NCBI RefSeq assembly: GCF_000471025.2
Contig: NZ_CP015840.1
Coordinates: 930,001 to 994,000 of the forward strand
DNA: 64,000 nucleotides
Reading direction: 5' to 3'
From: Chlamydia gallinacea 08-1274/3
Lineage (GTDB): Bacteria > Chlamydiota > Chlamydiia > Chlamydiales > Chlamydiaceae
Below are positions 1 through 8,878 of this stretch, one piece after another. Both the position numbers and the translations under genes were made by a program. Under the pieces are notes generated by a model. It saw only the letters and a list, made by a program, of their open reading frames with translations. It was not told where the DNA came from and ran no database searches. Position 1 is the stretch's first letter. The number at the start of each line of letters is the position of its first letter.

Positions 1-716
1 GTGCCGCTCTAGCTCAAGCATATCTTGGTATCAAGGAAGTTCCTGCATTTGATTGTTTGGCGGCTTGTACTGGTTATTTGTACGGGCTTTCTTTGGCTAA
101 AGCCTATATAGAATCAGGCATGTATAATAATGTTTTGTTGATTGCAGCAGATAAATTATCTTCATTTGTAAACTATGAAGACCGAAATACCTGTGTTTTA
201 TTTGGAGATGGTGGGTCTGCTTGTGTAATAGGTTTGAGTCGGCCCGGTGCGTTAGAAATTACTAACGTAAGTTTAGGGGCTGATGGTTCTCTAGCTGAGT
301 TATTAAGTTTACCCGCTGGAGGAAGCCGTATTCCCGCTTCTAAGAAAACCTTGGAGGAGGGTAAGCATTTTATTGCTATGGAAGGGAAGGAAGTTTTTAA
401 ACATGCTGTGCGTCGGATGGAATTTGCTGCTAAAGATTGTATTGCTAAAGCAGGAATTGAAGAAAAAGATATTGATTGGTTAGTTCCTCATCAAGCAAAT
501 GAACGTATTATTGATGCAATAGCAAAGCGTTTCGATATTGACGAGAACAAGGTATTTAAAACGTTATCTAAGTATGGGAATACAGCAGCTTCTTCTGTAG
601 GTATAGCCTTAGATGAACTACTGCATAAACATAACATTACTACTAATGAATACCTACTTTTAGTAGCTTTTGGTGGTGGGTTATCTTGGGGAGCCGTGAT
701 TTTACAGCAGGTATAG
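1..716 (+). CDS. fabH: 3-oxoacyl-ACP synthase III, 5' end outside window
   Basis: Condenses acetyl-CoA with malonyl-ACP to start each cycle of type II fatty-acid synthesis in the cytosol. The reading frame is open from base 3, so the gene enters from the left; about 237 residues are present of a usual 320-335, and roughly the first 95 are missing. The nucleophile cysteine is visible in FDCLAACTG (codon at 66-68), the catalytic histidine in VPHQANERI, and the asparagine in SKYGNTAASS, so the active site is complete. The TTG at 57 is an internal leucine codon, not a start. It is followed after 10 bp by fabD and clearly belongs to a fab operon. Confidence 0.96.
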   Translation, partial: AALAQAYLGIKEVPAFDCLAACTGYLYGLSLAKAYIESGMYNNVLLIAADKLSSFVNYEDRNTCVLFGDGGSACVIGLSRPGALEITNVSLGADGSLAELLSLPAGGSRIPASKKTLEEGKHFIAMEGKEVFKHAVRRMEFAAKDCIAKAGIEEKDIDWLVPHQANERIIDAIAKRFDIDENKVFKTLSKYGNTAASSVGIALDELLHKHNITTNEYLLLVAFGGGLSWGAVILQQV

Positions 717-726
717 GATTTTACTT

Positions 727-1653
727 ATGGATAAAAAAATAGCTTTTTTGTTCCCCGGTCAAGGTAGTCAATATGTAGGTATGGGTAAGGATTTAGTAGA
801 TATGTACCCCGAAGTTGCAGAACTATTTGCTTTGGCAGATGAAACTTTAGGGTTTTCTTTATCTTCAATTATGTATGAAGGCCCAGAAGAAGTTTTATTG
901 CAAACAGCATATAGTCAGCTAGCTACATATCTGCATAGTTTATCAGTCGTGAAAATTATATCCTCACGTATGTCTATTGTTCCTTCATTAGTGTCTGGAT
1001 TGAGTTTAGGGGAATATACAGCACTGGTCGTTTCGAAACGCATTTCTATTGTTGATGGTTTCCGTATTATTCATAAGCGTGCTCAGTTTATGAATGAGGC
1101 TTGTAAGCATCGTCCCGGAGCCATGGCAGCTATTGTGGGGCTAACAGCTGATGTTGTTGAAGAGAACATATCTAGTTTGGGTGATGGCATTTGGGTAGCT
1201 AATTATAATTCTCCCAAACAACTTGTTATTGCTGGGATACGTGAAAAAATAGAAGAAGCCATGCGATTGTTTATTGATTTAGGGGCGAAGCGAGCAGTTT
1301 TATTGAAAGTATCTGGAGCATTTCATACTCCTTTAATGCAGACTGCAGAGGATGAGTTATCTCCTTATTTATATAATTTGGATATGAATGATTCAGAGAT
1401 TCCTTTTATTTCTAACGTTGTGGCAAAGCCTTTATTGGATACTGAAGAAATTCGTCAGTGTTTAGTCAGGCAGATGACTTCTCCAACATTATGGTATCAG
1501 AGTTGTTCTCAAATGGATACCGAAGTTGATGGATTTTTAGAATTAGGACCGGGTAAAGTTCTTGCAGGATTGGGACGATCTATGGGGATGAGTAAACCTA
1601 TTAGGAGCCTAGGTACGGTAGAGAGTATCCAAAATTTTTTGATGGGGGGCTAA
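727..1653 (+). CDS. fabD: Malonyl-CoA:ACP transacylase
   Basis: Transfers malonyl from CoA to acyl carrier protein, supplying the extender unit for fatty-acid synthesis. The 308-residue length is typical for the family. The N-terminal FPGQGSQ signature is at residues 9-15, the nucleophile serine in GLSLGEY at residue 93, and the catalytic histidine in SGAFHTPLM at residue 200. The ATG at 727 lies 10 bp after fabH, and the stop codon shares one base with the fabG start (TAATG), indicating translational coupling within fabH-fabD-fabG. Confidence 0.97.
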   Translation: MDKKIAFLFPGQGSQYVGMGKDLVDMYPEVAELFALADETLGFSLSSIMYEGPEEVLLQTAYSQLATYLHSLSVVKIISSRMSIVPSLVSGLSLGEYTALVVSKRISIVDGFRIIHKRAQFMNEACKHRPGAMAAIVGLTADVVEENISSLGDGIWVANYNSPKQLVIAGIREKIEEAMRLFIDLGAKRAVLLKVSGAFHTPLMQTAEDELSPYLYNLDMNDSEIPFISNVVAKPLLDTEEIRQCLVRQMTSPTLWYQSCSQMDTEVDGFLELGPGKVLAGLGRSMGMSKPIRSLGTVESIQNFLMGG

Positions 1654-2402
1654 TGAATCAGATTCTATTAGGGAAAAAGGCGATCATTACAGGAGGCTCT
1701 AGGGGGATAGGATTTGCTATTGCTAAACTTTTTGTAGAACAAGGAGCTGATGTAGAAATTTGGGGTATTAATGTAGAAAAAGGGAAGCACGCTGCTAAAG
1801 AGCTTTCTCAAATTGTAGATAGGCCGGTTACCTTTGTAAGTGCGGACGTGAGTAATTGTAGTTCCGTAAAAGAAGCTATGCAAGCGTTTCTCAGTAATCA
1901 TGGTAGTATTGATATTTTAGTGAATAATGCTGGTATTACTCGAGATAACCTTCTGATGCGTATGTCTGAGGAAGAGTGGTCTTCTGTAATTAATACAAAT
2001 TTGAATTCCCTTTATTATTTATGTTCCAGTGTAATTCGGCCGATGATTAAGGCTCGTTCTGGTTCAATAATTAATATTAGTTCAATAGTAGGAATTATGG
2101 GTAGCCCAGGACAAGCAAACTATGCAGCTGCCAAAGCTGGCATTATTGGGTTTAGTCGAGCTTTAGCTAAGGAAGTAGCAGCAAGAAATATTCGAGTGAA
2201 TTGTATAGCTCCTGGATTTATTGATACTGACATGACTAGGGTATTAAATGAAGAACTGAAATCTAATTGGCTAAAAAATATCCCTATGGGAAGAATGGGA
2301 TTCCCAGAAGAAATTGCTAATGCAGCATTATTTTTAGCTTCGCCTCTTTCTTCTTACATTACAGCCCAAGTATTAAGTGTTGATGGGGGCATCACATATT
2401 AA
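1653..2402 (+). CDS. fabG: 3-oxoacyl-ACP reductase
   Basis: NADPH-dependent reductase that performs the first reduction of the fatty-acid elongation cycle. It is a short-chain dehydrogenase of 249 residues with the cofactor motif TGGSRGIG (residues 13-20), the NNAG motif near 91-94, and the catalytic set Ser144, Tyr157 and Lys161 with the usual YxxxK spacing. The C-terminal SVDGG is also typical. The start overlaps the fabD stop by one base. A 104-bp gap separates it from acpP, longer than other gaps in this operon, so acpP may also have its own promoter. Confidence 0.97.
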   Translation: MNQILLGKKAIITGGSRGIGFAIAKLFVEQGADVEIWGINVEKGKHAAKELSQIVDRPVTFVSADVSNCSSVKEAMQAFLSNHGSIDILVNNAGITRDNLLMRMSEEEWSSVINTNLNSLYYLCSSVIRPMIKARSGSIINISSIVGIMGSPGQANYAAAKAGIIGFSRALAKEVAARNIRVNCIAPGFIDTDMTRVLNEELKSNWLKNIPMGRMGFPEEIANAALFLASPLSSYITAQVLSVDGGITY

Positions 2403-2506
2403 GTCGTGAATACTCTAGATTGGAAAATAAGCTTTTGTGATACTAAGTGATCATTTCTTATTAAGAATTTTTAAGTAATCGATTAGAAACATTAAGGAAT
2501 ATAGCT

Positions 2507-2746
2507 ATGAGTTTAGAAGATGATGTAAAGGCAATTATAGTTGATCAATTAGGTGTAGATATCAGTGAGGTAAAGGAAGAGTCTTCATTTATTGAAGATT
2601 TAAATGCTGATAGTTTAGATTTAACCGAATTGATTATGAGCTTAGAGGAAAAATTTGCCTTTGAAATTTCTGAAGAAGAAGCCGAGAAGTTACGAACTGT
2701 GGGTGATGTTATCGCATATATTAAAATGCGTCAGGGTCAGCAGTAA
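2507..2746 (+). CDS. acpP: Acyl carrier protein
   Basis: Small acidic carrier that holds growing acyl chains on a 4'-phosphopantetheine arm. It has 79 residues, the normal size, with the prosthetic-group serine at position 36 inside the ADSLDLTEL motif, followed by the acidic helix II that docks to Fab enzymes. An AAGGA-type ribosome-binding site precedes the ATG by about 7 bp. It completes the fabH-fabD-fabG-acpP set and faces a convergent gene at 2826. Confidence 0.97.
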   Translation: MSLEDDVKAIIVDQLGVDISEVKEESSFIEDLNADSLDLTELIMSLEEKFAFEISEEEAEKLRTVGDVIAYIKMRQGQQ

Positions 2747-2768
2747 CATCGTATAATAGCTGCCTTTC

Positions 2769-2820
2769 TGGTGCGTTTTATTGCATTCGTAAGTAGAATT
2801 TTCGTTACTATAACGCACCA
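2769..2820. terminator. Inverted repeat between convergent genes, candidate bidirectional terminator
   Basis: TGGTGCGTT at 2769-2777 is repeated in inverse as AACGCACCA at 2812-2820, a perfect 9-bp stem with a long AT-rich loop that can fold a little further (GTAA/TTAC). It fills the 79-bp gap between acpP and the convergent gene. There is no clear T-run, so termination is inferred from position and symmetry only. Confidence 0.4.
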
Positions 2821-2825
2821 CTTCT

Positions 2826-3242
2826 CTAGGATATCGGGTGCCTAAAGGTAATTTGTTTAGCATACTGCTCTAAAAGAGTAAGTGCTACCGATGGACATTC
2901 TTCTAAAATACTTAGGAATTGTCCTTTACTTAGGACTAAGGCTTTTACTTGTGTAATGGCTTCAGCATTGTATTCGCGCGGTTTATTATTAAATAAACTT
3001 TCTTCACCAAAGCATTCGTGTGATGAGATTGTAACAGATAGTGCTGCATTATTAGTAATTTTGACATAGCCTTCGGCAATAATATATACACTAAAGCCAG
3101 GCTGTTGTACAGAGAATATTTTAGCCCCAGGCTTAAAAAGCATAATTTCTGCTTTGTCGGCAATAGCTAGAAGAATATCCATATCTAAGGTATTGAATAC
3201 CAGGCTTTTTTTTAGTAAGAAGGCTCGATCAATTAAATTCAT
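2826..3242 (-). CDS. Cyclic-nucleotide-binding-domain protein (CT_235-like)
   Basis: A 138-residue protein that is essentially one cNMP-binding beta-roll domain. It has the glycine-punctuated strands FKPGAKIF and YIIAEGYVKI, and a FGEESLFNNKPREYNAEA segment resembling the phosphate-binding cassette of CRP/PKA regulatory domains, including the arginine. There is no helix-turn-helix after the domain, so it is not a CRP-type transcription factor by sequence. AAGGAAT precedes the ATG. It starts 11 bp after the large membrane protein at 3254 and is probably co-transcribed with it, so it may act as a sensor for that protein. Whether any cyclic nucleotide is bound is unknown. Confidence 0.85.
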   Translation of the reverse strand: MNLIDRAFLLKKSLVFNTLDMDILLAIADKAEIMLFKPGAKIFSVQQPGFSVYIIAEGYVKITNNAALSVTISSHECFGEESLFNNKPREYNAEAITQVKALVLSKGQFLSILEECPSVALTLLEQYAKQITFRHPIS

Positions 3243-3253
3243 AGGGATTCCTT

Positions 3254-6022
3254 TTAAATGGTAAAGGTGATGATGTCAGAATCATCTTTATTATAAGCCT
3301 CATGGTCTTCATTTGCATGAGTGTATAAAGGTACTGGTTGAAAATCTGGGTCAAAATGTGCTAGCTCTTCTTTTAATTGTCTAGAAACGAGTTTGTTTAA
3401 ATATGAGGGAGAGTTTTCTATCATATTTAACAATTCTTTCAGAGTTAGAGGAATCACCCCCCATCTAAGATAATATTTTTCACTGCGCTTAGCCGTGTTA
3501 TTAATAAAGGGCTCAAGTAGAGAAAGTAGATAGCTATCACAATTTTTTTCTAAGGATTCTAATGCTTGAGCTCTGGCTTTTTTATTTTTTCCTATTAAGG
3601 CGCGTATAAGAATATCCGAGTAGTCCATAGATCCCAGGATTCCTAGGAATGCGAGCATAAAATTGACTTCTGATTGATAATTGGACTCTAGAGTATTGAC
3701 TAGTAGACTAAGATTATATCGAGGATAATAGCTTTGGATATAATTTTTATGATAGTCGTAAAAAATTGCTTTTAAAGCTCTAGCTTTCAGAATTTTATAA
3801 GCGTTCTTTTTTAACAGTTTATTATCAACTTTACATAGTGCTTTTACAGCAAGGAGCCGACAGCGATTATGGATATTATGGTCAGAAAGAATTTGAATAA
3901 ATGATGCCGCTGTTTCTTTAGGGAGTTCTGTTATAATAGACTCTGCATATTTCCTAGACTTACTTTTTAATAATGCTGCTGTAAGTACAAATTCCTTTAT
4001 ATATAAAGAATCTAAGATAATACTAATTGTTTTTAAGAGGTAGTAACAGGCTTCGTCATTATCTGTATGATTTTTTAAAGCTTGTATAAGGTTTCTACAA
4101 TAGGGCTTATGAGTTGCTCTAACAGAAGCTTCAATAGCTTTACATGTTTGTAAAAAGATTTCAGGATCTTTATTATCCAAAAATTCAATAAGGATAGGAA
4201 AGTTATCGGGATTTTTCTCTAATGTAAGAATGGTTAGACCAATGGACACGGCTTGTGTGTCCGAGGAGCTTAGGAGCTCTTTAAGTCGAGTATCTGCAAA
4301 ATCGCGGTAATGGCCGCTAATTTCTTGACGACGTACTGTAAGAATGGCTGCCAAGAGCCTTTTTCCTGGTTGATCATATAGGTCTTCGGAAATATCTGAA
4401 ATATGTAGTAGGTCATGTTCTGCAAAATATAGGTGAATCCCTGTGGCTATTACTGGATGTGGGGTGTTAGATGACCAGCGTTTTAAAAGTTCCAAGGTAA
4501 GAAAATCTTTAGCCCATAGACTATTTTTCAGCATTTCTATAGCTTTGAGTTTCCCTGGTAAGCTGAACTTATTCATGTGTATGAGTAAGCTGGGCAGCAC
4601 GCTGCGGCTACCTAGATTTAGTAAATACTGAAAAGCAAAAATTTGGTTACGTTCATTTTGATGTTTTAAGTGATTTAGTAAAATGAGTTCGATTTGTCTC
4701 TTATCTTTTAAAGACATGGATTTTATCCATCCCTGTATAGTTTTTTTAAGGTGGATAGTTTGGGAGGATAAATTTCTTAAAATGGCTTCTGCGTAATATG
4801 AACGTAATAAAAAGGAAAAAATCACTGTAATAATGGCTATAAATAAACAAAGCCATTGACTAGAAGTAAAGAAACAGATTAATGCCCAAACAAACATACC
4901 TATTGGTTCAATAAAGCACTCTATAGCAATACGAATTTGATTTCGGATGTTGTTCGGGACGCCATAAATTAATAATTGTAAGTTATTATCGTCTAAAGCA
5001 TAAGTGACGCCCTCTCTAGCAACCATACCTATTGTAGCTATGGTTATAGAGGTATTAAAAGACCAAAATAAAAATAAATTTAAAAAGCATAGAGGGGCGA
5101 ATAGAATAATGTTATTTACACCAATATTTTTTACTAGCCTACCATAAATAAATAGGGCGAAACACATATTTACTAACGAAATCCATGAAGAGCATTTAGT
5201 TATATGTGCTGTAAGTTCATAGGGTGCCTTATTAGTGAAGTATTTTTCAAAAATTTGGAGGTAATTAAATTCTGTTGCAATAGCAAGTAATTGCATTAGA
5301 AAATAAAAGCCAAGTAAATAAAATGTATAGTGATCAGTTAAGCAAAGTTTTAAAGACCTGGATAGAGGGGGAGGATGTCCCGTATCTATGAAATGATCAT
5401 GATCTTCAGACAATTCTTTCAAAGATTTTGATATATAGTGTATGATGGGGTAGCAACCTAAAAGAATGACAATGAATAGAATGAGAATTCGTTCTATGCC
5501 TATAACCTGGATTTGATTAACAATTCCAGCACCAACTGCGTCTCCCAGAAATATAATGGCATTAAATATGCTAAAGTGTCTTTTGGCATCTTGTAAATTA
5601 AAAAATTGATCTACAAATCCCCAAAAATTTGTATAAGCAAGAATAAGCAGGCTCCAGGAGAAGATCCTATAAAGAAATAGTGGAGTTCCTAGTGGATGGC
5701 TATGCGTTGAGACATAACACAATAAATAAAGGTTACAACCTATTATGCTGGTTATAGGAATCAGGAATAGGGATTTAGAAGAGATTCTTTTTTTAAATAA
5801 ATTATAAAGAATCAATGAGGAAAAAACGCACAAAATAAAAGAAGAACTCAGATATGTAGCAGGGAGTATTTCTGTCCCTAAATTTTCAAGAAATAATCCT
5901 TCGCTGAGAGCTAATGTTCCATAACATCCCGTTCCCCAGATTAATCCTAACAATAAAAATAGGAAAACGCGCTTTTCTTCTCCTTGATGCAGATCTAATA
6001 ACAAGCGTAGGGCTTTTTTCAT
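3254..6022 (-). CDS. ATP/ADP-translocase-like membrane protein with C-terminal helical repeats (CT_234-like)
   Basis: A 922-residue protein in two parts. Residues 1-410 hold about ten to twelve hydrophobic segments and resemble the NTT/TLC nucleotide-transporter or major-facilitator fold. Residues 430-880 are soluble and rich in leucine-containing helical pairs of HEAT/armadillo type, for example runs around LEKNPDNFPILIEFLDNKDPE. Classical chlamydial ATP/ADP translocases are about 500-550 residues without this tail, so the tail is the unusual part. It probably lies in the inner membrane with the repeats in the cytosol. The downstream cNMP-domain gene starts 11 bp after the stop. Substrate is unknown, and true NTT transport activity is not shown by the sequence. 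Confidence 0.75.
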   Translation of the reverse strand: MKKALRLLLDLHQGEEKRVFLFLLLGLIWGTGCYGTLALSEGLFLENLGTEILPATYLSSSFILCVFSSLILYNLFKKRISSKSLFLIPITSIIGCNLYLLCYVSTHSHPLGTPLFLYRIFSWSLLILAYTNFWGFVDQFFNLQDAKRHFSIFNAIIFLGDAVGAGIVNQIQVIGIERILILFIVILLGCYPIIHYISKSLKELSEDHDHFIDTGHPPPLSRSLKLCLTDHYTFYLLGFYFLMQLLAIATEFNYLQIFEKYFTNKAPYELTAHITKCSSWISLVNMCFALFIYGRLVKNIGVNNIILFAPLCFLNLFLFWSFNTSITIATIGMVAREGVTYALDDNNLQLLIYGVPNNIRNQIRIAIECFIEPIGMFVWALICFFTSSQWLCLFIAIITVIFSFLLRSYYAEAILRNLSSQTIHLKKTIQGWIKSMSLKDKRQIELILLNHLKHQNERNQIFAFQYLLNLGSRSVLPSLLIHMNKFSLPGKLKAIEMLKNSLWAKDFLTLELLKRWSSNTPHPVIATGIHLYFAEHDLLHISDISEDLYDQPGKRLLAAILTVRRQEISGHYRDFADTRLKELLSSSDTQAVSIGLTILTLEKNPDNFPILIEFLDNKDPEIFLQTCKAIEASVRATHKPYCRNLIQALKNHTDNDEACYYLLKTISIILDSLYIKEFVLTAALLKSKSRKYAESIITELPKETAASFIQILSDHNIHNRCRLLAVKALCKVDNKLLKKNAYKILKARALKAIFYDYHKNYIQSYYPRYNLSLLVNTLESNYQSEVNFMLAFLGILGSMDYSDILIRALIGKNKKARAQALESLEKNCDSYLLSLLEPFINNTAKRSEKYYLRWGVIPLTLKELLNMIENSPSYLNKLVSRQLKEELAHFDPDFQPVPLYTHANEDHEAYNKDDSDIITFTI

Positions 6023-6111
6023 AACAAACCCACCAAAGAAAATAATACTTTAACAAATTAAATTAATTAATTTCAAGGAGAGTTCTTTAATTAGAATGAA
6101 TAAATATTATT

Positions 6112-6657
6112 TTAAAATTTAAAGGGAAATTCTTCTATGACAACCGGCTTATGATGACGGATTAGTGTAACACACAACACGCTAATTAAACAAATTACCG
6201 TAACAATAGATGCACTAACAATTGTCCAAATAGCATTAGAAGTACTTACTAAAATGGCTCCTACTTGTGGTAAGATTCCCACAAGGCCTAGGGAGGACAA
6301 TACTATAATACCAATCGCTACTAAAGAAATTGCCAGTAAGCATGTGGCCAGAGCCATGGGGCCTGTGCAAAGAGTAGCAGGAGCTGTTAGATGTTGGAGT
6401 TTCGCTTTAATAGCGGAAACTTCTGTTCTTATTTCTGAAATTGCAGAGACATTATTTTGTGTAGTACGTATTAAATATGCTGGATCTCCGTAACCAGCAG
6501 TAGAGGGCAGGGGCATTTGTAAACCATATCCCATCTGATTTTGTATTCCAGCTAACGCAGATTGTAAACTCATTAAACTCTGCCTAAACTCATTTTGCAA
6601 TAAAAAAGGATTTGAGGGAGAGGTGTCATTAGTTAAATCGGAGCAAACGGGATTCAT
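6112..6657 (-). CDS. incC: Inclusion membrane protein C
   Basis: Type III-secreted protein inserted in the membrane of the chlamydial inclusion. The start is placed at the ATG at 6657, giving 181 residues, because AGGAAA lies about 10 bp upstream and because the frame above it runs through incB with an unlikely Cys/Tyr-rich translation. The N-terminal half is polar; two hydrophobic lobes follow (MALATCLLAISLVAIGIIVL and an IWTIVSASIVTVICLISVLC segment) separated by a short loop, with a basic tail. incB lies 38 bp upstream, reproducing the known incB-incC operon. Confidence 0.88.
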   Translation of the reverse strand: MNPVCSDLTNDTSPSNPFLLQNEFRQSLMSLQSALAGIQNQMGYGLQMPLPSTAGYGDPAYLIRTTQNNVSAISEIRTEVSAIKAKLQHLTAPATLCTGPMALATCLLAISLVAIGIIVLSSLGLVGILPQVGAILVSTSNAIWTIVSASIVTVICLISVLCVTLIRHHKPVVIEEFPFKF

Positions 6658-6695
6658 GGGTCGATATTTCCTAATATTATGTTTGAGCAATAAAC

Positions 6696-7313
6696 TTAAG
6701 CTACATTTTGTTTCGTTGATACATAAATGGTAGGTTGGCTTTTTAATAATGAGACAATAGATAGTGATGATAACACTAGTGTTGCTACAGAAGTACAAGA
6801 GAGAATAGGTAGTGATATACAAGCACCAATAGTATACATATTTAATAAAGAAACGAAAATAGGGAATCCACCACAGGCGGCTACTGCACATGCAATAAGA
6901 ACAGCAATAGAAATTAAGGCGATAACTGTGATGATAACAGCCATAACTTTTGCACATAAACCTGGCGGAGTACATTTTATTACATACTTCATGCTAGATG
7001 ATTTTTGAGGAAGGCGAGATCTTGCTGGCTCTTCAACTAAATCTACTAATAATCCTCCAACAGCTTTTAGAGAATCAGATAATTCTTCAACCTGTTGTTT
7101 TAGTTTAAAGAGATTGGCATCTGTAGTTGCTGATAATGCCAGAGCTGTTTCTGCTTTTCCTGAAAACTCTGAAAGAGAATTGGTTATGGTATTTACTTGT
7201 GTGGCGAGTTCATTTATTCTATGGCATGTTTGACGTGCACGATTATCCATACTAACGAGTACGTTAGTTAATGAAGTGCCATTTTCCAAGTTGTTGCATG
7301 CAGGAGCAGACAT
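6696..7313 (-). CDS. incB: Inclusion membrane protein B
   Basis: A 205-residue type III-secreted Inc protein. Residues 1-100 are polar with coiled-coil-like heptads (ATQVNTITNSLSEFSGKAE and following), then two long hydrophobic lobes around residues 118-150 and 158-188 form the bilobed Inc membrane domain. A strong AGGAAAG site sits 8 bp upstream of the ATG. First gene of the incB-incC operon. The hydrophobic pattern, length and pairing with incC support the name; sequence identity was not computed. Confidence 0.87.
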   Translation of the reverse strand: MSAPACNNLENGTSLTNVLVSMDNRARQTCHRINELATQVNTITNSLSEFSGKAETALALSATTDANLFKLKQQVEELSDSLKAVGGLLVDLVEEPARSRLPQKSSSMKYVIKCTPPGLCAKVMAVIITVIALISIAVLIACAVAACGGFPIFVSLLNMYTIGACISLPILSCTSVATLVLSSLSIVSLLKSQPTIYVSTKQNVA

Positions 7314-7356
7314 ACTTCTTTCCTTTTATTTCCGAGGAAATTTTCAAATCAATAAA

Positions 7357-7386
7357 ATCGTATCTTAAAGTAAGAATTTATATCAA
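7357..7386 (-). promoter_or_regulatory. Candidate sigma-66 promoter for incBC
   Basis: On the minus strand TTGATA (7386-7381) is followed after 18 bp by TACGAT (7362-7357), matching the consensus -35 and -10 boxes at 5/6 and 4/6. It lies 44 bp upstream of the incB start in the gap after the transporter at 7391. Inferred by pattern only. Confidence 0.4.
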
Positions 7387-7390
7387 GGTG

Positions 7391-8878
7391 CTAAATTTTA
7401 TTTTTTAAATTATGCAATGAAAATTGTTTAAAAAGTTTTTTATTTAAGGACCATAAAATAATTAATCCAACTGACCACTGCAAAATTAAACTTGATAAAC
7501 TATATGCTGAGAAAGGGTTCCACCAGTAGCTACCGTCTTTAGGGAATAGTCCTTCGTAAAAGCACCAACAAAGTAATAGTATCCCCTCAATGGGTAGTAA
7601 ATATTTTACCATAGAATCGAAAGTACTATTGAGGTGGATATCATCGGGAACAGAATAAATGATTTGTTTTTTTAACCGAGGTAGGCCATAGGTGATTGCT
7701 GCGTAGATAATGATAAGGCCGTTAACAATTAATCCTGTCCCCCACACAGAATCTTGATTAGTAAATATAGTAATACTTAGGGAAGAAGGGACTCCGAGTA
7801 AAAAAGCAATAATTGTAGCTACAGACTCTGCTATATGTTTTCTCATCCCTAGCTCGGAGAGAGTTTGGGATAAAAGGAATAGCATGGAGATCATAGAAGA
7901 TAGGGAGGCAATAGCAAAAGCTAGAAAAAAAATAGAACTGAACATAGCAGGTAAATAGGAAGCTCCTGGAATTCTAGTAAAAAGTTCGGGTAAATAGATA
8001 AATGCTATCCCTATATTTGAAGCTCCTGAACCTTGTTGTAATTGCGTTGTTCCTAAGACATCAAGAGAAGTACAAGCGGAAAATACAATCACTCCCATAA
8101 TTAAAGAGACTAAGTTATTAGCAATTGCTGTCAAAGCTCCATTGGATACTATACCTGTTTTTTTAGATGCAAATCCCGCATATACTAATAACAATCCCCA
8201 TCCAGCACCTGTATCCCAAGCATTTTGTATTAATGCTTCAAGCCATAATTTATAGTTGGATAATGCAGACCATTCAAAGCTGAAGAGCTGTTTAATTCCT
8301 TGCATAGCATTAGGAAGGGTTATAGCGCGTAAAAAAAGAATCAGTGTGCAGATAAAAAAGGAGGGGATTAAGATCTTATTACATCTTTCAATTCCTTCCA
8401 CAACTCCCTTGCGAATGATCATATAGGCTAGAAGTAGGGATAAAAAGTGAAATCCTAGGGGGAACGCGCTTTGATAGTGAGATTCCCATAGATGAACAAA
8501 ATTATTTCCCGCATAGATTTTTCCAGAAATAGAGTAGTAAAAATAACTCAAACCCCAGCCAACAATGTTGGAATAATACGCTAGGATACATGTCGTAACA
8601 AGGGTAATAAATCCTCCTAACCATGCAGATTTAGGGCCAGATGTTTTAATCAAAGCACCTATAGGAGACTTTTTAGTTAATTTTCCTAGAGCAAGTTCGA
8701 TAAGAATTAACGGAATGGACCAGATAAATAAAAAGAGAAGCCAGACGATAATTATAGCTCCATTACCATTTTGTGCGACAATTCTAGGGAAACGCCAGAT
8801 ATTTCCAGCTCCAATAGCGATTCCCATCATGGAAAAGATAAAACCTAATCGAGAAGAAAATTGGATACGGTCTTTCAT
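7391..8878 (-). CDS. Sodium-dependent neurotransmitter/amino-acid symporter (NSS family, CT_231-like)
   Basis: A 495-residue inner-membrane carrier with about 11-12 transmembrane segments. The N terminus carries the NSS hallmark IGAGNIWRFPRIVAQNGNGA in the first unwound helix, which forms the sodium and substrate sites in LeuT-type transporters. It probably imports an amino acid using the sodium gradient; the substrate cannot be read from the sequence. The ATG overlaps the stop of the upstream transporter by four bases (ATGA), so both are translationally coupled. Confidence 0.9.
   Translation of the reverse strand: MKDRIQFSSRLGFIFSMMGIAIGAGNIWRFPRIVAQNGNGAIIIVWLLFLFIWSIPLILIELALGKLTKKSPIGALIKTSGPKSAWLGGFITLVTTCILAYYSNIVGWGLSYFYYSISGKIYAGNNFVHLWESHYQSAFPLGFHFLSLLLAYMIIRKGVVEGIERCNKILIPSFFICTLILFLRAITLPNAMQGIKQLFSFEWSALSNYKLWLEALIQNAWDTGAGWGLLLVYAGFASKKTGIVSNGALTAIANNLVSLIMGVIVFSACTSLDVLGTTQLQQGSGASNIGIAFIYLPELFTRIPGASYLPAMFSSIFFLAFAIASLSSMISMLFLLSQTLSELGMRKHIAESVATIIAFLLGVPSSLSITIFTNQDSVWGTGLIVNGLIIIYAAITYGLPRLKKQIIYSVPDDIHLNSTFDSMVKYLLPIEGILLLCWCFYEGLFPKDGSYWWNPFSAYSLSSLILQWSVGLIILWSLNKKLFKQFSLHNLKNKI

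Noticed and set aside
6658..6975. Upstream extension of the incC frame on the minus strand
   Set aside because: It overlaps incB in another frame, is Cys/Tyr-rich and low in coding character, and a good ribosome-binding site sits before the ATG at 6657.
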